A DNA stretch of 64,000 bases from Imbricaverruca yamaguchii (taxonomy: Eukaryota; Arthropoda; Thecostraca; Neoverrucidae). The notes under the pieces are model-generated. The model did no database searches and was not told the origin of the DNA. It saw nothing but the letters and a program-made list of their open reading frames with translations. A program made the position numbers and the translations under genes. The stretch spans positions 107,001 to 171,000 of the forward strand of contig JAOTOL010001206.1 in NCBI GenBank assembly GCA_034440575.1, read 5' to 3'. Shown here piece after piece: positions 55,075 through 64,000 of this stretch (positions are counted from its first letter, which is position 1; each line of letters begins with the position of its first letter).

Positions 55075-56963
55075 CAGGTTAAAAATGTGTCCAGTCTGTC
55101 ACCTACAGAATATCGAACACCACCAGGCTGCCACATGTTCATAGCTCACAGTAAGACCCGTATGCATGTGTGTGAGCGCGAATTATCGACCATGCTGCTG
55201 ACATGGAACAAGGAAGAACGCTTTAGTCCATATATGATCTCCAATTTGTTCAATTATATAAGATCTGCAATTATTAATTAATATGCCAAATTACAACACA
55301 CCCTTGTAAATAAAACCCTTGCTAATCTTGTTTCTACGGTGCGTATCCATCAATATCCATGTATGGTGCGGAGTATTGTGATTTATTGTGTTTACAATAT
55401 GTTGTGCACGCATTTTACTTAACAAAACAAAATCACAAGTTAGGCTAGCTTTTATTGTGAAAATGTACTCAATTTATGTCCGACAAAAATAAAATGTCTT
55501 CTAAAGATAAGGCCAGGTTAGGTTTCTCAACATTTTCATCATTGAACACACAAATTGTGTCTATATTGAAGAAACAATTTAAAATGAGTTAGGGTAAACC
55601 AGGCCAGGCTATTTTAGGTATTGAACGACAGTAGTACGTTATTTTGCCTTCCAACTAAAAATAAGCGTTTCTTAGGGGGATCAGTGGTCACATCATCCTT
55701 ATCATGCTAATAAACATGGTTTTACAACATGGTGTTCTCCAAATGGAATGACTCATGTAAAATGAAATTCACCAATACAAATTGAATTTCCTTGTACAAT
55801 AAGGAAGTCAATATAGCACCAATATCAAGGGCAGAGTGTCATAGGTCATGTCTTGCATTATTTTCAAGCAATTCATAAAAAACTTTTGGTCAAGGCAACA
55901 AGTTCTGCTTATGACAAAATATGGGCCCTGACACAAATAAATAAAACCCATGGAGGTGACCGGATGAAATCACTAAAATAAAGGCTCATATTGGAAGAAC
56001 CGGAACATTTTTGTCATGGCAAGGATTACACAAGTTTGCGGTGTGGCAAAATGGCTGAAATAATATGTTAGACTGAGAAAAAGTGTAAAACTGAGATACT
56101 GAGAAAAATGTAACTAAAGTTAGGTATGACCAGGGTTGGGTTTACGTCTTGGAATTCTGGAATTGGAGAGGAAAATTATGTGGCATTACAGGTTGGTATA
56201 GAGGATTTTGAGTATTTTTCGTTTGATCTGAATCTTGCATTATGAGAGTAAAACTGTAATAGCATTCGAAGTTGGAGAATGATGTGATTTGCTTCTGTCA
56301 GCAAAAAAACATTTTCGCACTTCTCACGGTCATGCTCAGTGTTTCCGTGTTCCCATGATCATGACCAAACATCAAGGAGATCGCGGTCATCGTCAGACCC
56401 AATTCCTCTTTTGGAAAAATGGAGTGGAAGACTTCTTGGAGATCAAGATATTTTGGGCGGCCAACATAAAAGACAAGACCGTGTTTCCGATACTTGTCCT
56501 GACTCTCAGAGACGAAACACCACCTACGTAAACATACACAAGTTCAGCTTCAACAGCGCCTTGGTACTTATTAGGTAGATACGTACACGCTGAAACCAGC
56601 TTTGAAAACACACTGCGCCGGAAAACGGAACTGTAGCGTCGGATTCAATCTTTGGACGGTGACAGGATACCGTCCCGCCCCGTCTGCCGCTTGAGATTGC
56701 CGAAGGTGACGCCTGGTAACGGTTGCGGTCATCGACGATTGCAACAGAAGTATTTGTGATTGGTGAAACTCGAAGGACCTGTGAGCATCACAAAGAGTGG
56801 GCTATACGCACGTACAACTTTCTCCGCGAATTGTCATTCGACAGTGGTGTGGAGACAGTGGAAAGCGGAGACTTTTTTCACGGACTGAAACACGTGCAGC
56901 CCGTGTCACGATGACTGGGCCTGCACACTCTGCAGCCACTGATCGTCAATTTTTCCACCTCTG
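55075..56963. mobile_element. hAT-type DNA transposon, copy 2 (hAT-2)
   Basis: Same family as 15668-18714 and in the same orientation. The left end is CAGGTTAAAAATGTGTCC (mutated) and the right end ...TTTTTCCACCTCTG. It lacks the SINE and the 900-bp distal segment of hAT-1, joining GATCGT directly to the right terminus. No transposase frame. It inserted in CR1 copy 3 between RT motifs A and B. Confidence 0.9.
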
Positions 56964-57707
56964 CTAAATGGTACAAAGTCATCATGGCAAAATGTTCTTA
57001 GTGGAGTCCCCCAGTGGTCAGTACTGGGCCACTACTGTTCATTATATTCGTAAACAACATTGAAAGTGGCCTAAGCAGTAAGGTTGTGAAATTTGCGGAT
57101 GATTTAAACGTCTTTAGGGCAATAACAGGTCACAATGAGCATATCTCGCTGCGGAAAGACTTAGACGAACTTGTGAAGTGCTCCGAAGAATGGCAAATGA
57201 AATTTAATTTCGATAAGTTCAAAATCATGCATGTAGGTAAGCAGCATATGAGGGCTCCATACTTGATGGGTGGCCAAGTACTATCCGTGACTCAACAGGA
57301 AAAGGCTTTATGTGCTATTCTAAACACAAAATTGGGGCATCAGAACAGAGCAAGGAGGCTAAGAAGAAGGCACTGCTTGGGGCAGTAAATAGGAATGCAT
57401 CACATACAGAAGTGAGGAAGTAATCAGGAAACATTACTATGCATATGTGAGGCCACATTTACAATACTGCATCCAAGCTTGGTCTACTAACTATGAAAAA
57501 GATTGTTAGCTTTTGGAGAGAGTAAAAAAAGAGGGCTACAAAAATGGCTAATGGTATCAGGAAAAACGCTATCAGGAAAGAAATTGAATATGCTTTCACT
57601 TAGATATAGAAGGCTGAGAGGAGATCTCATCGAGGTCTTTGAATTTGTCCATGGTCTGGAGCCCAAGATGAAAGATATCTTGGGGAAATGTTTATATTTA
57701 ACAGAAA
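56964..57707 (+). pseudogene. CR1 copy 3 RT, motifs B onward
   Basis: LLFIIFVNNIESGLSSKVVK, FADDLNVFRAITGHNEH (FADD kept), SLRYRRLRGDLIEVFEFVHG. Frameshifts near 57000 and 57340. It ends at FNRN where LINE-B begins. Confidence 0.85.
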
Positions 57708-59640
57708 TCTATCAGATCATCTTCCCATTTCTACGACTTTAACTTTAGATAAAAACCAAACTTCAACAAAAGGTAATAGAACAGCATTTTATTACAATCA
57801 GGTGGGTAAACTAAATGATTATTTGGCATTGGCATTGCACAATTTTGATAACAACACTGATGCTAATATTGCATGCTCTCAGCTGATTGAAGCATATATA
57901 CATGGCATGAAGCTCTGCACTAAAACATTTACCAACAGTAGAAGAACTCCTATAAAACCATGGCTTACTGCAGGAATATTGTGCTCCATAAAGAAAAAAA
58001 ATTAATTGTACAAGAGGTACATACAAAATCAAAGCATACAAAATGAATTGGAATATAAACAGTATAGAAACATTCTAGTTCATATTTTGAGAGATGCAAA
58101 AAAAAACTGTACTGTCAAACAGCATTATGTTGGAATCAGCGGGATGGACAAAAAACATGGAAAATCCTAAATGAACTGATCAATAGGAAAAATGCCAGAT
58201 TAAAACTTCCTGATATGTTAGTAGATGAAGATGGCAATGAATATGACAGGAATTGTGTACCTAATGCATTTAATACTTTCTTTGTCTCTGTTGGAGAGAT
58301 ATTGGAACAAAAGATAGATTTGATAGAAAAAGATCCAATTGAATATATAGCTGAACCTACCTATGCAAGGTTTTCTGATCATATAAGTACTAGTGAAATT
58401 CAAGAAGAATCAATTATTAAGAACATGAAATCTGTTGGAGGTGGCATAGATGGAATCAGCACAAAAATATTAATGCTTACCTATAAAAGTATCTTGAAGG
58501 AGATGACCCACCTCTTTAATCTTTGTCTGCATGGTGGAATATTTCCTGATGATTTAAAGAAAGCAGTTGTTGTACCTGTTTTCAAGGCAGGAGAACATCA
58601 CAAATTCACAAGTTATAGACCTATATCTTTACTCCCTATCTTCTCTAAAAGTTTGTTAAAATATTGCATGCCTATCTTTCAGCATATTTGGAACAAAATA
58701 ATGAACTAAGCCCTTTCAAATTTGGCTTCAGAAAAAACCATAGTACATACATGCCCATTATGCATTTATATACTGAAATAACTAAGTCCATAGAAAATAA
58801 AGAAATTGTGTGTGGTTTATATCTTGATTTGAAAAAGGCTTTTGACACAGTTAGCACAGAGATATTAGTCAGAAAATTACAATGCATTGGACTTCAAGGA
58901 CCCCTGCTTAGAATACTAAAATCATACCTTAGAAATATATATCAGCAAACTAAAGTACATGAGACTCTATCTGAACCAGAATTAATTTCTATGGGTGTTC
59001 CTCAGGGTTCCATTCTGTGGCCATTATTATTTATCATATATATATAAACGACTTGCCCAGAATTTCGAATGAAGTAAATATGTACCTTTTTGCTGATGAC
59101 ACAGCAATTATTGTTAAGGCAAAAAGTATAGATGAATTACAGAATAAAATTAATTGCGTTGTTCCGGAACTAACACAATGGTTCCAAGCAAATAGGATGT
59201 CATTGAATGTAGGGAAGACAACTTACCAAATATATTCTGGAACTCCCATTAATGACATAAATATAATGATCAATTCTGTTAAAGTGAAAAGAAAACAACA
59301 AATAAAGTATCTTGGCATGGTGTTGTATGAAAAATGCACTTGGTATGGGCACATCGATTATATTACATCCATCATTAGTAGAAACTTGGGTATTATGGGG
59401 AAGGCAAAATACTTCATAACAAGTCGTGGACTGAAGTATTTAAACAACTCTTTAATCCTTCCCTATTTAAATTACTGCGCTGTGAATTCAAGACTAAACC
59501 AAGTCATTGAATCCCAGAAACGTGCCTTGTGAATTATTGATTACAGATGATATGCATACCCTACAAATGAATTATTTATTAAGTACAATATTTTGAAATT
59601 CACCGACATGGTGCAAGAACAAAACACATTAATTCTGCAC
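57708..59640 (+). pseudogene. LINE-B ORF2 (endonuclease end and RT)
   Basis: Pieces in three frames: NLSDHLPISTTLTLD; IIKNMKSVGGGIDGISTKIL (RT start), YRPISLLPIFSKSL, FKFGFRKNHSTYMPIMHLYT, GLYLDLKKAFDTVSTEILVR (motif A), SMGVPQGSILWPLLFIIYI (motif B, GPLL to WPLL) and YLFADDTAIIVKAK (FADD). Then QIKYLGMVLYEKCTW and, past a TGA at 59530, IKYNILKFTDMVQEQNTL. At least two frameshifts and one stop; otherwise well kept. Confidence 0.85.
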
Positions 59641-60492
59641 AAATTTGTCAATGACGCATTGCCATATGCTATGACTTACTTTTTTTTCGATATACAACAC
59701 CTAGTACAAAAATAATTCAACATTTCTCTATACCATTTACCTATCGATAATATAGGCTATATGCTATTACTCACTCTGCTCCAAAATCATGGAAAAATGT
59801 AATATGCAAAATATTTAAATAGTTCCCAGTATTCAGCAAGTACCAAGGAAAAAAGATGTGCTAAAGAAATGCATTAGACGTCACTTTATGGAATTATATA
59901 AATCAAAGGAAAACTGAAGTCAGACTATAGCTCATACAATTCCCAAAGGTAGCTTTAAAGGTTGCACCCTGCTATATTTGGTATCAGTGTTGATATATGA
60001 AGGTGTACAAATGTATGTGATTGATTGGACTTTTTTGTGTTTCTTTTTGTGTCAAAGGATATTGGTAGGCTGATACACACCTATCTTATTCTGCATGAGA
60101 CATCTCCATATGAATCTGTTTTCAACATTTCTGTACTCCCCCTAACATTTTCATCTTGTGACCCTGGTAACTCTGTGGGCGTTACTAGCTTGCTATCAGT
60201 CCGCGGATTTCCCAGGGTCGCATTTCCTTTCTATTAATTGGTGGTGGTCTATCTGCAAAATGAAAAGAAAAAAAAACAGATGGGATGCAAATTGTATTTA
60301 GCTAAACACATCAGTTTGCATTGTTCTTTGTATCCCGGGGCCCTGTGTTGGCTGCCTTGATCTATGGGCAGCTCACCAAGGAATGCCACACATTGAAATA
60401 TCCAATGAAGGTGCATACAGCCAAAGGAGATAGGCTGCTCCTGCATCTGATATGGGGGACAATTGAAAAAAAAAGAGAAAAAAAGAAAGAAA
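57708..60492 (+). mobile_element. LINE-B, AT-rich Jockey/L2-like LINE, 5'-truncated
   Basis: Begins in the endonuclease C-terminus (SDHLPIS), continues with RT, and ends in an A-rich tail (about 60465-60492). It splits CR1 copy 3: TTTAACAGAA on the left continues as ATGATACAATTAAAGG on the right. A short A-rich AGAAA target duplication is possible but ambiguous. Its base composition is clearly more AT-rich than the CR1 family. Confidence 0.85.
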
Positions 60493-60766
60493 AATGATAC
60501 AATTAAAGGTCATCAATCCAAAATTAAAAGTAACCACAGCAGGACAAGGTTACGACAGTCTTTCTTCACCAACAGGGTAGTAGAACACTGGAAACAGCTG
60601 CCAGAAACCATTGTCAGTAGCAGCACATTGAACATCTTTAAAAACAGCATAGACAATCATTATAAGAATAGAGGGCTTGCTTTTCAGTATTCCAGGGAGG
60701 GCTGATTGGCGGATTTGGTGGGCAACTGGTTGAGTGCACAGAGTGCAACCAAACAGGGCCCTTATG
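60492..60766 (+). pseudogene. CR1 copy 3, ORF2 C-terminus and 3' UTR start
   Basis: HSRTRLRQSFFTNRVVEHWK, NHYKNRGLAFQYSREG stop (60705), then TTTGGTGGGCAACTGGTT and GTGCAACCAAACAGGGCCCT, where hAT-3 begins. Confidence 0.9.
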
Positions 60767-61284
60767 CAGTGGCGCAACCAGGATTTCAGTTCGGGGGGTT
60801 CAGGGTTGGAGAGCGGGCCCCCCTCGCAAGCGGGCTCCCTCATGTTTTTAAAAAGTCTGCGGAAAACATGCACTTCCTTTTGAGCGGACCCCTATGTTCG
60901 TAAAACTTCGCAGAAATAAAAACACTTTTCTTTACGTGCGCATTCCTCCAAGAGAAATAATATGACATACGTATACATGTAACACCGAACATACCTTTAA
61001 CAACGAATCCTCATTCTGACTTAAGCCCTCATTCTGAATTAATCCCTCCTTCTGACAGGCCGCCAGTACACCACAAAACACAGCTAATAACATGGTGCAT
61101 CGCAGCTGCGGATGCTTTGTGCGTTGTTCGGATGCCTGATAACTACGATCAGAGGCCGATTTCATAAAGAAAGTATTAAAAACTGCAAAGTTTTGCAATG
61201 CTTCCCAAAACCTAGTCTACTTTGTTTAAAAAAATAATGTGTCAGAACGTTTCAGGGCACTTTAGCTTTTAATATTTGTACCCA

Positions 61285-62974
61285 CTACTGTCCTCGTATC
61301 CACCACCGAAGGTAAAGTCTGATGCTGATATAGCGTGCATCCACATCCACGCTATACCGCAGGCTCTTAAGTACATCCAGAAGAGTGTCAACCTCACGAA
61401 CACACTGAACTATGTCCAGATGCGAACTTTGTAGTGACTTGGAGATCGGCAGAAGACGGGCAAACCGAGCGACAACGTTGAGTGCGACCATAAAGTCATC
61501 TTTAGATACAGCTGCGAGGAATGTGTCGGCCTTTGACGCAGCAGTGGCATCAGACCACTGGCTCATCTTCTCGAGACAGGCACAGTTGTGTAGAGCTCGG
61601 AAAACCCGAGTACAGCATCGTGGTGCTCCACCCACCTGGTTTCACAATACTTTTTCAGGTTGGTCGACGCCCCTGTCTCTGCCTGCGCGTTTTCGAAACA
61701 GTCTTTCCGCTTGGAACTGGCGTTGATCAACTCAGACGTCTCTCGTACAGTCTCTAACCACTTCGATATCACCTGAACCTTAACTCCGTACGAGACACCT
61801 AACGAGAATACGTGGCTGGCGCAGTAAGTGCAGACAGCTTTTGGATAACATGTCCTTATGCGTGCTTGTGTTTCGCTTGTATCTCCCTTCATTGTTGCGC
61901 AGCCATCGTAGCCCTGACCCCTTAGTTTATCTAGGTCCGGCCCGTACGACTCTAGAACGGTCATGATAGTGTCAGCTATACCCTTCCCCGTAGCGTCATG
62001 CACCAACCGAAGAAATTATTCCCGTACCGGAGACGTCAGTGGTACCATCTGCCAAAATGCTGAAAAAGCCGCTTTCGTTGGCCTGTCGGACGATTTCACT
62101 TCTCATGAGGAATCCAATGGAGCTAATTATCTCATTCTGTACCAACCAACTAGTTAACATTGCATTTGTGGGACATTTTTGAAGCTGCTCTCTCGGCGAT
62201 CTATCACCAAGTGCTCGGTTCCTAAGCAGGGCCCGAAAGTTGCCGTCATTGTGTTCGGACTCTTCCAGAACTTGACCTGAATCTCTATGTCCGCGCAGAG
62301 CGATCTCCTGCTTCCCACAGGTCACGACCCTTTCTACCAGCGGCCTGTATCGTTCGCGATTTTTCCGGACAAGTTCCCTAGTTTGGTCATTCAGCTGAGC
62401 GACGACGGAGGATTGTTTGCCTTCATACCATTTAACGAACTGTTCAGCACGCAACTGGTTATCTATGTGATACGACGTGGACTCATGCGATCCGATGCTC
62501 TCGACACCTTCCCTATACTTGTTCAGAGTCTTTGTTACGAACATGCATGGCTTTACATGACCACCTTTTCCGACAGCTCTTTCCTGACCCAATAATACAC
62601 ATACTGTGCACACACCTTCATTTTTTTGCACGGCTGTAAGCTAGCCAGTTCCTTCCGTCCATCCAAGATAGCTGGAAGTAGCGGCATCTTCCAGTCTCTT
62701 CCACGACAGGGAAAGTATAATCTGAGCCGGGTTTCCACGGGTTTGTGATCAGTAAATATCTGAGGTCATCGTTCACACGATCCCCCATGCATGAACCAAT
62801 ATCACGATCATGAGACCGGACTGGAGATGATGGGATAGAAGATACTGGAGGAACCGGTGATGTCGCGGCCAGGATGGCTTCCTCCACAGCTCCGTCGACG
62901 CTAACAGCTCGCGGATCCGAAAAGGACGACGAGGGGGCAAGGAACCTGGAAAGATACGGTTTACAATATCTCAA
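61285..62974 (-). pseudogene. hAT transposase, zinc finger plus DUF4371-type core
   Basis: N-terminus (62974-62618): NPWKPGSDYTFPVVEETG, CRYFQLSWMDGRNWLAYS, then CTVCVLLG, a TTF-type zinc finger. Core (62631-61996): ESTSYHIDNQLRAEQFVKWY, RYRPLVERVVTCGKQEIALR, ALLRNRALGD, FFSILADGTTDVS, where DETTD is usual and the catalytic Asp is kept. Next (62006-61563): VHDATGKGIADTIMTVLESY and LRGQGYDGCATMKGD (second catalytic region), then TRWVEHHDAV; then 61635-61285. Frameshifts near 62625, 62000 and 61600. Sequence stops before the hATC dimerisation domain; the last about 250 residues typical of the family are missing, so it is internally deleted and inactive. It resembles transposases annotated as 52 kDa repressor-like or ZMYM-like proteins. 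Confidence 0.85.
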
Positions 62975-63640
62975 TGACGGAGGCGGATGGAGCTATGCTG
63001 AGACAAGGTTCCCCGAAAGTTTGTTAGTTATTCATCATAAAGTTGGATGTGAGAGCATCTATGGGCAATTTACGCAAAGGATATATTATTCGGAATAGCA
63101 GTCATTTGATAGCATACATAATATTTTTCATAACCACCTGTCCCGTAGAGAGGTGCTGGGTGAGTCGGAGGATGGGAGAGGAGGAGCCGGTGACGTCGCG
63201 GTCAGGACAGCCTCCTACACATCTCCGTCGACGCTACTACCTCCCGCGTCCGACGAGGACGACGAGGGGACGAGGAACCTGGAAATATACGGTTTACAAC
63301 ATCTCAATGACGGAGGCGGATGGAGTTTTGCTGAGACAAGGTTCCCCGAAAGTTTGTTAGTCATTCATCATCAAGTTGGAGGTGGGGGCATCTATGGGTA
63401 ATTTACGCAAAATATAAATTATTTGCAATAACAGTCATGTGATAGCATATATAATATATGTCATAACCACCTGTCACGCAGAGAGGTGCTGCGTGAGCCG
63501 GAGGATGGGACTGGAGGAACCAGTGATACCGCGTCACGATGGCCTCCTCCACATCTCCGTCTATTGTAGAACCTCATGGATTCGAAGAGGACGGCGAGGG
63601 GGCAAGGAATCTGGAAAGATATACAGGGTATTTATAAAAG
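62829..63640. repeat. tandem array of 333-342-bp units over the transposase N-terminus
   Basis: GATGGGA..GGAG.(A)CCGGTGATGTCGCGG recurs at 62829, 63171 and 63504. Each unit has a GC-rich part encoding the transposase N-terminus on minus (SRFLAPSSSFSDPRAVSVDG in unit 1, SRFLVPSSSSSDAGGSSVDG in unit 2) and an AT-rich part ending CATAACCACCTGTC. Unit 3 is partial. Only unit 1 is continuous with the zinc-finger frame. Confidence 0.85.
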
Positions 63641-64000
63641 AAAAGCAACTTTTGAATTACTTATGACCAGTAAACAACGGCTAAAACCAATTGAAGAGTA
63701 TATGGATGGAAAGAGAATCGCTCACCATTTTCATAATAGCAAAAGGCTGTTCAAATTCAATACCATAAGATACTCATTCCTCAAACAGAATCTATCTGGA
63801 TTTTCCAATCATGTAAAACTCATGTCCAATGTATAACTTTCAGAAATGATGCTTCCTGCTTTTATCAGAGCTGCTTGGGGCACAATTTTAAAAATGGAAA
63901 GATACTGCTAAAAGGAGTCTATAATAACTTACAGATGATATAATATCTTATTAACCTTATTATGGATATCTATGGCACTACAAACATAATATTCAAAGGT
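63640..64000. other. no gene recognised
   Basis: Starts with ACAGGGTATTTATAAAAG, which looks like a repeat terminus, but no partner was found. Confidence 0.4.

Larger units (their letters stand above)
54185..60766 (+). mobile_element. CR1-like LINE copy 3, interrupted twice
   Basis: Starts mid-ORF2 (GPLEVNG-like region at about 54190) and continues to the 3' UTR, where hAT-3 begins. Local damage includes a TGATATGATAACTGATTATG-type expansion (54424-54482) and a 100-bp insertion at 54603-54710. Larger insertions are hAT-2 (55075-56963) and LINE-B (57708-60492). Confidence 0.88.
60767..64000 (-). mobile_element. hAT-type DNA transposon (hAT-3), right end outside the window
   Basis: CAGTGGCGCAACCAGGATTT followed by a G-run starts at 60767 inside the CR1 3' UTR; CAGTGGCG..CCAGGATTT with GGGGG is a typical hAT terminus. 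A minus-strand hAT transposase lies inside. The matching right terminus (…CTGGTTGCGCCACTG) and the second copy of the expected 8-bp duplication (CCCTTATG on the left) are not seen before 64000. The end is therefore beyond the window or lost, and 63640-64000 may already be other DNA. Confidence 0.75.

Overview
The window is eukaryotic and almost certainly comes from a transposon-rich invertebrate genome. An arthropod (crustacean or chelicerate type) is the best guess. The evidence is CR1-like and I/Jockey-like LINEs, a Ty3/gypsy-like element, hAT and TTAA-specific DNA transposons, tRNA-derived SINEs, large minisatellites, spliced-exon signatures, and no dense bacterial coding. I see no complete host gene, no rRNA, no CRISPR array and no operon. 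Nearly all recognisable coding sequence is decayed transposon ORF. The only host-gene candidates are a few short exons on the minus strand near 22.9 kb and 31.6-31.9 kb. Family names come from motif recognition by eye, not from searches.

Left third (about 3.7-21.1 kb): one minus-strand LINE (called LINE-A) can be followed from a 22-bp repeat array upstream of ORF1, through a CCHC-knuckle ORF1, to an ORF2 with endonuclease, reverse transcriptase, RNase H and a C-terminal Cys-rich domain. It is split by three insertions: (i) a 3,047-bp hAT-type element with a 14-bp perfect TIR and perfect 8-bp target duplication (15668-18714), itself carrying a tRNA-derived SINE; (ii) a degraded Ty3/gypsy-like element (about 8468-15465), itself carrying a 3.4-kb insertion in gag; (iii) a GC-rich transposase-like gene (5389-7090) of a family I cannot name.

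Middle (21-43 kb): candidate host exons, two oppositely oriented TTAA-flanked elements of about 820 bp, a second copy of the SINE, a pair of unclassified 600-bp repeats, a 35-bp minisatellite, and a 6.2-kb minisatellite built on a 45-bp unit (15-codon period) with a 1,826-bp higher-order duplication.

Right third (43-64 kb): three copies of one CR1-like LINE. Copy 1 (minus, 44.0-45.5 kb) is 5'-truncated but keeps an open RT frame. Copy 2 (plus, 46.85-50.8 kb) is nearly full length and has an SGNH-hydrolase-like ORF1. Copy 3 (plus, 54.2-60.8 kb) is interrupted by a second copy of the hAT element, by an AT-rich LINE (LINE-B), and at its 3' end by a third hAT-type element (60767 to the window edge). 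That last element encodes a broken zinc-finger/DUF4371-type transposase whose N-terminal coding segment lies in a 2.4-copy tandem array.

The clearest result is the insertion chronology: two layered TE nests, with target duplications, restored flanking frames and an empty-site comparison inside the same window.
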